Source: Owenia fusiformis (taxonomy: Eukaryota; Annelida; Polychaeta; Sabellida; Oweniidae). From it: a DNA stretch of 64,000 bases. Shown here in pieces: positions 12,291 to 25,400 of the stretch (within the stretch, counting starts at the first letter, position 1; every line of letters begins with the position of its first letter). The stretch lies in contig CAIIXF020000005.1 of assembly GCA_903813345.2 (NCBI GenBank), forward strand, positions 14,513,375 through 14,577,374. The letters are read 5' to 3'. The translations under genes were made by a program, and so were the position numbers. The notes below the pieces were generated by a model. That model was not told the DNA's origin, ran no database searches, and worked only from the letters and a program-made list of their open reading frames with translations.

Positions 12291-14458
12291 TGAGGCAGAC
12301 ATAAAATAAAAAAATTCCATTTTAATATCTCTGACAGGGCAACTTTATGGCCTTGAATAAGCCTTGGCAATTCTACAATCGGGCCCTAGCAATAGCATGG
12401 TAAAAGTAACAAAGGATAAAGTATACAAGAATGGTCAACGACACACAAAAATTCTCTTAAAAAATCTTAAAATCATCAACCAATACTCTGATTCATAGCA
12501 TGCATATACTTTGCTATAATTAACTACAGTCATTCTCACAATATATTTACAAGTAACATAGAAGATTGAATCTGATGTTTAATGAAAGTATTGGTCATCC
12601 TTTAGCCATCACTACAATTTATAGTAGATGTCCATGACAGGTTTCAGATTATGACTTCAAAGGGTTGTAGTCAAGCCTTTCAATACAATCAACAATTCAT
12701 TTAATTGCTCTATATATGGTGAGGTCAAATGCGAGAAAGCTTTTAAAGACAATTTATTAATACCAAAGTTGCTGAGATGAGAGTAGTATAATGTATATAT
12801 AAATATATATTGACCTTTTGAATGACCTTGACATATTTAATATAACTTGACTTGACTTTAATTTGACCTAGAAATTCTAAAATATGGTAAAGAATGACCT
12901 CTCAATGTTGACAGTTGTGAAAAAAATCATCACTGCCTAGGCCTACAGACTGACCTATAAGATGACCTTAACCTTCATTCATGACCTAACCTACTATGAC
13001 CTCCATGTAGACATATATTTGGCTTTAACCTTGCAAGTGACCTTGACCTAAACACATCTTTGAACTTCTGTGACCTGAATTATTGACCTTCAACATCATT
13101 ACAGTATGTGCACATGTCAGTCTTGACTTCCATTAAACACAAGGCACTAATAATGCCTGTTAAATAATTATTTAAAAATATTTATTTGTCTTTGTTTTAT
13201 ATTATCTTACAGTATAATGATTTACAGTGTCTGCCTATTCAAGTGATTGGTTAACCTGAACAAAGTTTCATTTATATTGGCACATGATAAGATCAGGATT
13301 ATATGGTAGGCCCGACAGACAAAGGGGGTGCTGTTTACAATTTTTATTGGAAGTATGAAGTCAGAGATATACTGATTTCAGGTTTGTTATGATCGCTTAA
13401 TTTACCTTTACTTAATTTACTGATTAACTGCATTATGACTTCAATGTTACAAGTAGTAGAAAATTTTAGAAACAATGTAGCAAATAGACATATTTTTGAT
13501 TACTCTGACCTGAACCTTCTCTTCTTGTTTCTGCTAGGATTTTGTACAGACCAGAAGGTACTGATCACTATTCAGTATATATTCATTCACCAATATATAC
13601 CAATTGTCTATTAATACAGGCCCATAGCCGGAGGGGCTAGAAGAGCTCGTTCCAGCCTCCCACCATCCTTTCTCTTCCAGGTGGACCTTCCTTTTTGATG
13701 GATTTACTTATTATTTTGAGGTAGACAGAGGTAAGTTTTGATGTGATAGTGCCAATGTCCTTTTTTATACATTCCAAAATAACTAGCTAGACTATATTAT
13801 ATAAGCTACATGTATTCAAGGCATCTATCTCGATGTCCTTGATGTACATTTAACAGACAAATAAATGATCATTTTTATTAAAATTGAGAGTTTTTATGGA
13901 TGCTGTATGTTTAAAGTGAAAAACCGTACACTGTGTCTAGGGCTAAGGCCATCCCCCAGAGGCTGCCTCTTCTTCATCACATTCTACATGTAGTGATTGT
14001 GTAAATCCCTTTGGCACTAAGGCTGCCTTTGGTCACTTGATACAGTAATTTCACTTTGAACTTCAATGTATGTTTCCAGTCAGAAAAAAATATAGGGCTA
14101 AGGCCTACAAATATTTTTGGGCTCAAAATCTACTCCTCTCCACATAAAAACTGAATAATTTAGATAACAACTGGCAATACTGTGCATTGTCTTTTTAATT
14201 TGGGCATACATGTACTCCAGGTATTACTTTTTTCACTGTTTTTTCTGCACTTGGTCCCCTACCCTCTGGATTTTCAGCCTACCGCTGATCTTGTTAAACC
14301 CTTGACATAACGAAGGAAGTTTGTTTAGCAGAGAAAAAATTTATATGTGGCGAGAGTTTTCAATCCCCCCCACTACCAAAGGCTGGCACTTCCACCTTCT
14401 GCAGTTTGGAATAGGCAGCCCATCAAAACCCACTGATTATTGAATATACACTGTACAC
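12291..14458. other. Non-coding stretch with a TGACCT-rich segment
   Basis: About 13 TGACC(T/C) words occur between roughly 12810 and 13100 in non-identical contexts. Otherwise I see no gene. A fragment beginning CAGGCCCATAGCCGG at 13618 belongs to the dispersed repeat family noted at 3800. Confidence 0.5.
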
Positions 14459-14727
14459 TGGCGGATTAGGGGGGGGGGGGGCTGGGGGCTCGGCCCCCCC
14501 CCTTGGGTGGGCCCAGAAAAAAAAATTGGGCCCAAAAATTTTTTTGGGCCAAACAAGGCCTTCAGGCTCCAAAAAGTGAGCCTTTTTGGTCATTACTGGG
14601 CCTTTTAAGGCCTTATTTTTTAATTTCAGGCCAAATTTTGAAGAAAATGGGCCTCAACATTTCAAAAATTTTTCACTGACCTGAAATTTGCCCCCCCCCC
14701 CTTGTTGGTTCCTAGATCCGTCCCTGC
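14459..14727. mobile_element. Probable short hAT-like element
   Basis: The left end reads CTGGCGGATTAGGGGG and the right end CCTAGATCCGTCCCTG, an imperfect inverted pair. The interior has runs of G, then C, and repeated GGGCC(C)A words. I saw no target duplication. Confidence 0.45.
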
Positions 14728-14729
14728 TG

Positions 14730-16194
14730 TATCCATATGTGGGCCAATCAATTTGAAAACCCTTGGAACTAGATCTAATTTCAATGCATATCTCAATGAA
14801 AATCCATTGAAGTGGAACAGGATTACTTTTTTACCACAAATTGGAAGATTGGAATAGTCATGGAATAGTTATGGTTTTGAAAGCAAGTCTGCAGGTATAC
14901 TTACACCCCAGATACTCACCATTCGTGAAGATTATTATGCTTTTGCAGAGTGGTTTTGACTTTGGGAGTTTTCCTTGGGATTTCAAACGTGTCCAGCATT
15001 GCATCACAGATACACCGAACGAAATTTGTCGGGAATTGATGACTGTTGTCATTTATTTCATCCCCGGGAATTTATCACAGTGCTTGTGTATTTATTTCAC
15101 AGTTTCAAAGGAACAAACATGTGAGGGAAATGGTTGCAAACATGTGAAGTAATCAGTATATTACATATATTTGTGTAATGAATAATGATTGATGAAATGT
15201 AGTCACTTTTTCCCGGGAATTAAAAAATTGTCTAATAAACAGTTCGTCTAGTGTAAAGACAAGGTCACATAAACAAAAATGTGTGAACAGACAGACCTTT
15301 TTATTTTATTGTTAGATGAACTGCCTGGTAAATATGTAGGTTATCAATACTATATTGTGAATTTATGTTGTTTGTTAAATCTTTTTGGAAGTATTATTTC
15401 AGATATTAGTGTATTCTATGGAATGCATGGTAGCGATACTTTTTACCATTTTTTCAGGAAATCTTTTTTCTTCTCTCAGGTTCCAAGATTTCATGCTCAA
15501 TCATAGATCAGATATTTATTGAAATATGAGTCGTTTATGTAATATAGCACCATTTAACATTCCTAGTCATGTTATTCTGTTTCCATTTGACTTCGCTTGT
15601 AAAGAGAGCTTCGTCAGGCCCGTAGAAGGGGGGGGGGCGTTCATTTTTCAAAAATTTCCACATTTGACAATTTTGGCCCAAATGTGGCTAAAATCACTTG
15701 AGAAGTGCTCGAAATGGTGAGGGAGGGTTTGCCCGAATCCTGCAAACCCCCTGGCTATGGGCCTGTTTTACTTCGGTCCAAAGCCTTCTCTATATTCCGG
15801 CTTTGAGGAGGAAGATTGAGCTGCCTTAGTATTATAAATATTGTAAATCATTGTGTCACACGCACAGTAAATATGGCATAATAATATGAAATATACCTTT
15901 ATGTATAGATTTGAAGAACATCAGCCCACATCCCCGTCTGAATCTATTGTTATATTTGATTTCTTTAAAGCAAGAATAATTTCAAATTTTGTTCATGTCC
16001 AGAACCGGAAGCCATTTTTAGCTACAGCGAGAAAATTTCACCATGTGTCAAACTCCGAAATGAAATTTTCAAATATCTAAATCCAGACAAGCAACGCTTC
16101 ATCCTAAATATGATTAATATTCTTAAAAATATTTATAAAATTTATTAAAAATGAGTTCAAGGTTCGTGTAGGTGCGTGTAGCACCTTTTCTAGA
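14730..16194. other. Non-coding stretch with repeat fragments
   Basis: It holds a repeat of the CAGGCCCGTAG family at 15617-15766, ending GGCTATGGGCCTG, and a fragment of the TACCCT element near 15585-15616 (TTTGACTTCGCTTGTAAAGA). Open frames of 60-100 codons occur here, but none has splice-site support or recognisable domains. Confidence 0.5.
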
Positions 16195-17034
16195 GTACAT
16201 ACGAAATCAATGAAGTTACGTCTAGCTGTAAGCTAGAGACTCGAGTAAGGCCTGTTCGTCTTCACTCTTTCAGTTTACAATAAATCTCTGAACTCACCAA
16301 GCCATTCAGAGTTTGTCTTTGAAATATGATACCCTTTGCATTCGTTTGACTTCACTTCTTAAAAGAGAGCTTCGTCTTCACTCTTTCAAACTAAAATAAA
16401 CCTGTGAACTCACCGCGCCAATCAGTGTTCGTCGGCCAAAATTGACCGACGTTCTATATATGGTCATTCCTTCTGATGTCATCGTTGAGCCTGAAATTGA
16501 CCAATGACATGCGCATATTTAATTAAAACTCATTTGGCGTATGTTTCTTCAAGCTCGCTGATTGGTGGAAGAAAGGTCAGCGCATAGGTCAAAAGTTATT
16601 TATTACACAAACTGTCACCAGTACCCGTCGTGGGGGTGGGGCTACTAAACTGTAATGTGGTCTCTACTAGGCAGAGTGTAGTTTAACTAGACTCTGCACG
16701 CAGGGTAGAAATATGAATGACTTTCTATATATTTCCTCTGATGTCATCACATAGTTAATGAGTGCTCATTTAGCATTCCTTCCAGCTTGTTGATTGGCTG
16801 AGAAAAGATCAGCACGGGAGGTTTGAAATGATTTATGACCCAGACTGTCATGGGCATAGGGGCGGGCTCCTAAACTGTAATACAGTTTATACTAACCAAA
16901 CTCGCCTTGCCCAGTTATCTACTCCCTGATTCTGAAATGTCAGGAGTAGATAACTGGGTCAGACAGGTTTGGTTAAGTCTATACTAGGCAGAGGGTAGTT
17001 TATAACTAGACTCTGCACCCAGGATACTGCTACA
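16195..17034. mobile_element. Older diverged relative of the TACCCT family, split by copy B
   Basis: Sequence on both sides of copy B (16330-16707) resembles the same element: CAAGCCATTCAGAGTTTGTC on the left; on the right TGATTGGCTGAGAAAAGATC, then GACTGTCATGGGC, and ACTAGACTCTGCACCCAGGA near 17010. This is a nested insertion of a younger copy into an older one. The right part also contains a hairpin at about 16892-16974, with arms of CCCAGTTATCTACTCC and GGAGTAGATAACTGGG. Confidence 0.6.
16330..16707 (+). mobile_element. Non-autonomous TIR element, TACCCT family, copy B
   Basis: Runs from TACCCTTTGCATTCG to CACGCAGGGTA and is flanked by the exact 9-bp repeat GAAATATGA at 16321-16329 and 16708-16716. 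Same structure and length as copy A at 2040-2411. Confidence 0.85.
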
Positions 17035-17374
17035 CTCGAATACTACACTCTAATACATCTATTGGCAGTGTAATAGTTATGAAAAAGTTTGTAAAAAAGA
17101 CCCGGAAAAAGACCATGAATGAACTGTTAATTCATCTGTAATAATATGGTGTGGATTTTAGATGGGGATTCAATAGGGCTATATTGTATAATAAAATGTA
17201 TAATGATACTTAATGTTTATTTCCAGGCTGTGCTACGAAGTTCTACCCTATCATTGTTATAGCAACAACATGATTGCCACAGCAACAAGAGATTCATTAT
17301 TACATGTATAGCAACAATACCTTCAATGTAGTATATATCTCTATCAGCTCAGTGCTCCTACGATCACTTCCAGT

Positions 17375-18925
17375 ATGATATTGAGTCGACTTAAACGCTT
17401 CTTTACACCATGGAAGATTCTACAATTTGCTGTATTTATGACATTCCTGATCACATTATGGGAATTATACATTCTAAACAAGGGCTTAAACTCAAAGGAA
17501 AGTATTGTGACTCAGAATATACTAAAACAATTGAAAACGCAAAATATAATTACAACAAAAGCCCCATTCGTTCCCACATCTGCAAAACTAATCCAGACAA
17601 CTAACATCTACGATCATTTTAAACAGCTCCATGGTATGGTAGATTTGAGAAGAAACCCTACCACTTTAAATATGACAATATTTAACAGCAGCCTCTTGAA
17701 TAAACTGGTGTATGAGGACCCCCAGGTGCCAATGAGACTGCATTCAGACAGTAAGTTCAAACAAATATTTTCTGGCTTCTAATTGCTAATTTTGTCCTTT
17801 CGGAATGACAGGCGAGGTAACTGCCTCACTAAAATTTTACAGAAAAATGATTGGCAAGAATGTGTGAGGGAAACTTTAATTAAAGACAATACAATTTGTT
17901 ATTTTTGACTTCAGTTTCAGTTTCAATTGAAAAATTCTGAAATTTTGATGTGGCACTTGCCTCATCCCTGGCTGTTGGGCAGTTGGGTTAATAACTTTGA
18001 TTCTTATTATGCTTCTTATATAGGCTATATCAAAATATACATTCATTTCATTTGTTTTGTTTTTATAGATGGCTCTACAATCATTCCACAAATTATCCAC
18101 CAAACTTGGATGGACGAAAATATTCCTGATCCAGATCTGTATTCAAAGTGGATCCGCTCGTGGCAGTCGAACCACCCAACATGGTCATATTGGTTCTGGA
18201 CAGATAATTCAGCAAGAGATCTTATAAAAAATTATTACCCACAATTCTTAGAACTTTACGATAAATATCCATTATCAATTCATCGTGCTGATGCTTTAAG
18301 GTATTTTGTTCTATACACCTATGGAGGTGTCTATGTTGATTTAGACATGGAGTCTCTGAAACCACTGGATGCACTTACTACCCAGCATGCATGTATAATT
18401 CCCAGGGAACCTATGCAGCAATCATACCTTGTTTGGAAGAAAACAAAATTGGCTTCTAATGCATTTATGGCTTGCAGACCACACCATCCATTTTTCAAAA
18501 TGGTTATTCAATCTCTACCGGAAAGTAACATCATAGGTAGGGGAAAGATTGTTGAGAAAACTGGACCAGTCATGCTCCAACGAATAGTAGACTATTATTC
18601 AAGGCAACCAATCGAACAAGAAAATAATTACGATAAAATACATTCTCCCGATTCTAGTTACTTTTTGCCAACATTAGACAAGGATGCAATAGCAAAATTG
18701 GACCAGATGTGTAAAGTTAGGATAAAATATGTCACAGATAAAACTATGTTATCATTATGCAATGATATGATAAAAAGGAATTTTTCAAATATTGTGACTC
18801 GGAAGGCGTACACCAATCACAATTGGGTACACACCTATGTAATGCCACCTGATCAAACAAAACATGTTAATATAAGGGAAATTATCAAAAATGTAAAGTT
18901 AGGTTTTCTTAAAATAAATAGCTGA
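17375..18925 (+). CDS. GT32-type Golgi glycosyltransferase, two exons
   Basis: Exons 17375-17750 and 18069-18925 join through a GT-AG intron (donor GTAAGT, acceptor TTTTATAG) with a phase-1 split codon and encode 410 residues. The N-terminus has a short basic tail and one hydrophobic segment (about residues 14-33), so a type II membrane protein, probably in the Golgi. The catalytic region starts at Ile-Pro-Gln-Ile-Ile-His-Gln-Thr-Trp (131-139), the hallmark of DXD sugar transferases of the GT32/alpha-1,4-galactosyltransferase group. The acceptor-proximal HRADALRY and the metal-binding DXD (D216-L-D218 in GGVYVDLDME) follow. Donor and acceptor sugars cannot be told from sequence. The ORF also reads upstream through the intron from 17927, which I reject as the start because the intron splits two conserved parts and exon 1 supplies the membrane anchor. 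An AATAAA lies at 19578-19583. Confidence 0.9.
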
Positions 18926-21601
18926 AAGTAATTTCTGTACTCTTGTTTCAAGTTGCCATGCTTTGATAGATTTGGCCAGATCAGTATCTCTGTGATGTTC
19001 CAAAAACAATCTTAGTGTTGACTTTAAGAGACCGTTTCCAGTAAATCCTGCCACCTTTTTGTAGGTGAAAGAAGCTAGGGTATATTGTCTAGATTGATGA
19101 TGTCATTGGTTGTTGGTAGCAATCTATCCAAGCAAAAATAGAACTAACGTGTTGCTAATTTTGAACCTATGACATCATCACTCTAGAAAATATATCATAG
19201 ATTCTTTGATCTATCAAAAGGTTGGCAGGATTTACTGGAAAAGTCTATTAATCCCCGAAATTAATCATAGATAAAGTAAACAAATATTTCATTTCATTTT
19301 TGATGTTCCTTATCTCATTAAGTTTTTGCATGTTTGTTTTGTAATCAAGTACAAAGGTAGTTCATATCCATCTAGTGTCACTGACTATTAGCTTTTCATT
19401 TGAAGCTAGAAAATTTTTTCGATCCTTTATAGTAAGGAAATGTAAACACTCTACATAAAAACATGTCTAATGAGAACACCATTGGGACCAGTTAAAAGCA
19501 TTCAAATTAGGTGTTCACATTTCGAAGTTTTTGCATTCGCAAGATTCTGGATTTTGAAGAAATGTGAACACATTTTCAATAAAAATTTGTAGTTCCTTTG
19601 ACCACATAGCTTTATGGCATTTCAGTAGTTTGAAAATCCAATCCAAGTGAATTAAATCATGCTAGAAAGCACCATTATGAGTGAGTTTTATCAAAAATTT
19701 TGATATCATGACAAATGAGCGTTTAACTTTCAAATATTTGATCAGTTTTGTATGAATTTTATGAAAAGTTCAGATTAGACAGGCTAAATTTTCAAATATG
19801 ACTGTTCACTGTTCAAATTGGGAAGTGATCATATTTAAAGGTTATTTTAACATGGGAGTCAATGGGAGGAAAAAGTGGGACCGGAAAGTCTTCAGTTTGG
19901 GAGGTGTTCGGATTAGCCAGGTGTTCAGATATACAGGTTTTGGAATGCTATTTTAAAGGTTTCACTGCAATTTATAAAGGTAATGTTCGGCTAGAATGTA
20001 GGTAAACCTAAAAAGAGATCATCCAACTTTGAAGGGAGAAAATTTATTGCATTTGTCCTCTTTTCAAGTTGCACAAGAAGACTGAACATGTATCTAATCA
20101 CAAACACAGAATCCTTATACAAGGATATTTGAAAACAAAATAGAATCCTAGAGATCTTACCAATTTAAATTGTATGGGAAGAAGCCAAACGCTTGAAGTG
20201 ACGCCACTTGAATTTAGGATCATCAAAAAGCGTAAGTAAATAAAACATTTAATGACTTCACCAACCATGGAGTAATTAGTGTTATATAAGAACAACACAT
20301 TTCAATATGGCAAATCCAAAATATGTGATTTCAATTGTTTCGAACATCAACACCCTTAATCTTTGTCATTTTGGCATCAATATGGTTTTACTTTGTTGGT
20401 CAATAGAAAGATGGCAGTGTAATCAATGTGAATTCCCAACCAAAACCAAGGAGGATTGGCTCCCAAACTACAACATCAATATCTTTGCCAGCTATGGGCA
20501 TGTCGTGATTACAAAATTCAAATTTAAACAGCCGCCATTTTGTTCACTTCAATTTTTGAAACATGACTTTTCAATCTCTTCGTACAGGATTGTTTAATGT
20601 CTCTTAACATGATTAATTAGCATTTCTTGTAGCATTGAAAAAATGAGAATATGTAGTTAGAAAATGTAGTTATTACCTGATCCAAAGATTGATCGTTAAA
20701 ATCATTCTCGACACAGTAGTATTATAATTTCGACAGTGAGCTGAATGGAGGGATCGTTAATATGTTGAACATCATATTCCATTAAACCTTTTCCCAGGAT
20801 TCATTATTACGACATCATAATTTGATGTCATCCCCAAACACTTTTCACTGGCATTTTGCATGTATTTCTTTCCTACTAACAATGCAATTATTCACTTTTC
20901 ATATAATAAACTAAACATAGTTTTATCAAAACAATCTTTTATTCAATCAATGTATACCTAATACAATTTAAAGGAAAAAAATTAAACAAAAAATAAAATA
21001 AAATGAATCAGCCCACGTTCAACATGTCAAGTACAACACCTCTATAAGTTGTGTAACAACTTTATCCAGTGACTAAATGTTTATTAGACCTCCTGCACAG
21101 CCAAGAGTGTTCCACTTACACAGGTAAAACGGTAGGCTATGTTCTTGATGACAATTATATTAAAGTGAAAGATCACTGGCAGAAAGATTTGTCAGTGAAT
21201 TTTGGTCTATTTAACGACATTAATTCACAAACAGAACACAGTAACCAACCAGTGCTTTTTGGCTCATCCAAAACTCATAAACAGATCAGCTTAATTTGTC
21301 TTTTGTCTATTTAACGACTTGACAATCTAGTTCCTAAATAATATTAAAAAAAACTTAAAGCCAAGAGACAACATTTTTTATACAAATACAAATAACATTT
21401 TGTGAAATACAGGATTGTTTGGCAAATCATTTTCATTTGGCAATATGAGTTGCACATAGATTATCCTTTCACTCAACATGTTGTTAAATCAGATTAGGTC
21501 AAAACATTTTCAATTTAAGATGTCTTATTCTAAATCATAATCTATTTTTGTCCTCAACTGATCCCTTAACTAAACAAAAGTTTTAATGAAATGTCTTCAT
21601 T
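18926..21601. other. Intergenic stretch between the glycosyltransferase and TP53RK
   Basis: Contains the 3' flank of the glycosyltransferase, the hairpin element at 19034-19250 and a fragment near 21100 with GTGTTCCACTTACACAGG. The 60-96 codon open frames here show no domain or splice evidence. Confidence 0.5.
19034..19250. mobile_element. Short TIR element (CCAGTAAATCCTGCCACC ends)
   Basis: The left end CCAGTAAATCCTGCCACCTT and the right end GGTTGGCAGGATTTACTGG are inverted repeats with one mismatch. The interior carries a second inverted pair around GATGATGTCATTGG / CTATGACATCATC. A related half-copy is at about 49095-49225 (ATCAAAAGGTGGCAGGATTT). Confidence 0.7.
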
Positions 21602-22285
21602 TTAACCAACCATCGTTCTTTTTCTCCCTCTCATTCTGACCTCTTCATATTTCTTAATCACCTCTGCGGCTCCCTGTTGATTCTCCTCCTTATATCCCTG
21701 TATGATGACGTCAAATAGAGCTTCAGTGTTGGGATGAGTGCTCAGTAGTGCCCTCTCAAGGACATACAGATCAACACCTTTATCTTCTTCGGTCTGCGAG
21801 TTATCAATAAAACTCAATCCAAAATCGATCATCACTAATTTCAGATCTTCAAATGGTTTCTTAAGGAGCATGTTGGAAGTAGTGAGATCTCCATGGATTA
21901 TATTATTAAGGTGCATTTTACCAAGGGTGTTTCCAATGGATTTAGCCAATGGAGATAGCTTGACTATCATATCCTTATCACCCTGTACCTTGTATATATA
22001 ATCACGCACAGTTATAGCCTCTGCGAGATAATCCATATAAATTCTACTTTGCTCGAGGTCAACAAACAGAACTGTTGGTGTCTCGATGCCCAACATTCGA
22101 CATTTCACCATAGAGCGAACTTCATTTTTCGTTCGTTGGGACGTAAGAGATTTATCGAGAATAGGGTGTCTGTATGTTTTTTTGAAACGTTCCTTGATTA
22201 AGCAGGGTCGTCCAAAATAATCGCCTGTGAATAACTTTGCCTCTGCCCCCTGTTTCAACAGTTTCAGATTGTCGGATGTTGCCAT
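21602..22285 (-). CDS. TP53RK: TP53-regulating kinase / Bud32, KEOPS complex kinase
   Basis: A single uninterrupted exon of 227 codons plus stop. Family knowledge: Bud32/PRPK is the small atypical kinase/ATPase of the KEOPS complex, which makes N6-threonylcarbamoyladenosine at position 37 of ANN-decoding tRNAs. Visible features: the N-terminal QGAEAKLF glycine loop, the LIKERFKKTYRHPILD segment with the catalytic lysine and the family's characteristic arginine-rich stretch, the catalytic loop HGDLTTSNMLL, the metal-binding DFG in MIDFGLSF, and the basic tail RMRGRKRTMVG, which matches the conserved Bud32 C-terminus. Length matches the family (about 210-250). The ATG lies in an AxxATGG context and is the only plausible start before the glycine loop. 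LSM1 ends 133 bases upstream on the same strand. Confidence 0.97.
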   Translation of the reverse strand: MATSDNLKLLKQGAEAKLFTGDYFGRPCLIKERFKKTYRHPILDKSLTSQRTKNEVRSMVKCRMLGIETPTVLFVDLEQSRIYMDYLAEAITVRDYIYKVQGDKDMIVKLSPLAKSIGNTLGKMHLNNIIHGDLTTSNMLLKKPFEDLKLVMIDFGLSFIDNSQTEEDKGVDLYVLERALLSTHPNTEALFDVIIQGYKEENQQGAAEVIKKYEEVRMRGRKRTMVG

Positions 22286-22418
22286 TATGTCGTTGTTTTT
22301 TAAAATACCAAAAATTATTGAAAACCAAGTCTACTTATTCTATTAGTGACTGAGTCAAAATATGAAAACTTGTGTCAAATTATCACTGAGTAAATGGTTG
22401 CTACGACAATGTCAGTTG

Positions 22419-25400
22419 CTATAGGAACTCCTCTTGTATTCCGTCAGTGTGAGGTGTAAGTCCACGTTCTATCATAGCCTTCTTTTTTCTTTCTTCTTCT
22501 TGTTGTTTATTCACCTGTTCCTCTCTTTGCATTTCCAGTATCTCATCAATCGTGACTTCTTCCAGCGTTGACTTCCCCTCGTCTTCAAGGTTCTGAAAAA
22601 ATAATCGTAAATGTAATGTCATGTTTCAAACTCTCTGATTTGTTATATTTAAATATCACATGATTTTGTAGGTGATGACTTGCCTTGCGAAAAACTGAAC
22701 TGGGTTCAAAAGTTTTCATGTGGGTGCTATACCATTTTTATAAACTTATTGTGGCAACTTCCTTCATTGCTTGGGTGTTCTAGCGAAAATCAGATGAAAA
22801 TTATATTCTAGATCATTTTAAGAACTAAGCTTGAAAAGAAAAAAGTTCTTTGGCTATAATGTACATGACACTAGCTATATTTATGATGGTTAAATAATGT
22901 ATGGTATATTATATTTGTAAACTATTGTTATAATGTTACAGAATTAAAATTGTATTATTTTTCACAAATTCTGACTGAAAGACTGTAAAATGACTTGAAC
23001 AATGTACACAAAGTTCCTATATAAAATCAAAAATACATACACATACATGAATAAAAATGCTTGGTTGATCACATAATTTAACCCGGTGAAATCAATATGT
23101 CGCAGATGTACTTCACTTACAATTTCTCCTAACAAGACAACGTTTTCACCCCTGATGACAAAGATCCCTCTTGGAATGTCACCAAACTTCTTGCCAACGT
23201 GGATGCGCTCTATCGTTCGCTGTAGCACAAGATTAGCTGCAAATATATTGAAGATTTGTCATTGTCCAGTTTTTCTCATTCTTACAAAAATTTAGATTGG
23301 TCTTGCTGTGTCAAAGGTTTAAATTTTGGTGCATGTCATGGGTGTAGCGCTATTTTTCTAAGTAGTACGCCACCACCACGGAACAAGAGTTGAGTGAATC
23401 AAAAAACGAGCATTTGGGGGGGGGGTCTGGGGTTCTCCCCCAGGAAAATTTTGAAATTTGGTTGTATTTGAAGTGAATTTGCAACCATCTGGTACGCCTG
23501 TGCGTACCCAGCGTACCGGGCGCTACGCCCATGCATGTATTATTTTAGTGTTTGGCAATTTAACAAAGTTCCACTTTGTTCCTCTCTTTGTGCATGAAGT
23601 ACAATTTTAGAAAATCATGTCTTATGAATAACTAAATTCCTCGATGAGGTTTCCTCAATTTCCATTTTTTATAAAAATTCACTTACCAAATTGGTCAATA
23701 CTTCTTAGGTATCCTATCAATGTCCTACCATCTCTTAGTACTACCAGGAGCTTTTCTGGAAATATATCAGAACATATAAATTTTAATATATTCCCTGCAA
23801 GAATTCAATTTTGCTGGTCTTGATCTTTTTAAAAATGTGATGGTGTCTTGTTGAGTTTGGTGAAGTCCGCAGGAAAACGCTACAATGTGGAATGAGCCTT
23901 TCCATTCTTTTAATGGTCTTCATCTGACTCGGGGTAGTTATCAGTAATTTACACCAAACAGGATTTTAGAATTTTTTGAACTAGATAACAGAGTTCTGCT
24001 TTAACCTTCAATCAGTTTTACTACTCCCATATATTATTTACATGACCAGGCTCACAATGGTCATGGCCAAAATTACCCTTACCATGATGCTGAAATAGCT
24101 TTTCAGCACTCTGAAATTGTGACTGAAAAAAGTTAAAGTTGGCATTTACGAAAGGTCACTGAACAGAATATTTTGAATTTTTCAGAAATTTATCATCAAT
24201 GTTGTCACAGATGATAAATACCGTATTCTCTGTAATTACCACCCACTCTCTAATAAGCGCCCACCCCGCTTCACAAAGTTCAAGAAACATCGAGGAATCA
24301 TAATAATCCATAATGAATGAAGGAATTGTTCTTTATCGGCATTCAGAAATTTCAAAAGCTACTGCGCAGATGTTCTGCGCATGTCAAGGTCGTGAACTTT
24401 CTGGTTTCTTTTTAATGTTTCTCGACTTTTACACGACTTTTGCACGAATAATGATGATCTCTCATCAAATTAGAAATAATGTATAACTTTAGATCGATAT
24501 CCAGCAGTCTCTAGTGGAAATATTGAAGGTAATCGGCGATAATGACAAAGTGGGCGTGCCGGAAATAAATTAGACATAGACGGGTCTTCAACCACTGTCA
24601 ATATTGTCTAAGCGATCTTTACCGTATTCTCTCCAATAACAGCACTTGTCATATTATTATAAAAATATGTTGAAGAAAATGCATTCTTGTCAAGAAAAAT
24701 TGCCATACATGAAATTCCTCGGGATTTCTGATTTCTTTCATACATGGGCGCTTATTAGAATGGTCTAAATAATGTATTTTCAATTTTCTAAACGCCCTGG
24801 GCGCTAATTACAGAGAATACGGTATGTATACTCTTCTATGAATGTTCATCTCTCTGGTAGTAATGTACAAAGTTGTTGATTTTCTTTCTCAGAGATATTT
24901 ATTTTTATTTTTGACATTTCGTAGGATGTCCATCCTACTTCTTCAGAAATAAAATTATATTTGAATCAAACTGAAATAATTAATTATTACATAACAATGA
25001 GACAAATAGCAACCGTTACTATAGAAAACTTCATTGATGTTACAATTAAACAATTAATTGAGAAAAATAGCAACCGTTACCATAAAAAGCTTCAATGATG
25101 TAATATACAATTAAAAACGTTACTAAGGTATTAGACAACATACCACCTAGAAACGACACTAAGACATTATGAATATGAATATATAAACTATAACATCTTA
25201 AAATAGACGGGATCCAGTGTGTAACCCTGATCCCTGTTTAATTCTGGACTTTAAAGTTTAATATGGATTGCTTCTTTGATTTTTCTTTTTAACCAGTGTT
25301 TTTCATTATTAACCAGAACAACGGCAACGCCAAAGCGTAGCGAATCCTATCGAACAGCCATGGATGGCATTTTTACAAACAAAGTATATAGCAAAAATGG

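Noticed and set aside
14841-15152. 103-codon frame, + strand
   Set aside because: No recognisable domain, no splice context, opposite strand also open for 64 codons; likely chance.
17927-18068. Upstream ATG of the 332-codon glycosyltransferase frame
   Set aside because: This part is intron: a consensus donor at 17751 and acceptor at 18068 join two in-phase parts, and exon 1 supplies the signal anchor.
20307-20597. 96-codon frame downstream of the glycosyltransferase
   Set aside because: No family resemblance and no flanking splice or promoter evidence.
21738-22001. 87-codon frame antisense to TP53RK
   Set aside because: Shadow of the real kinase frame.
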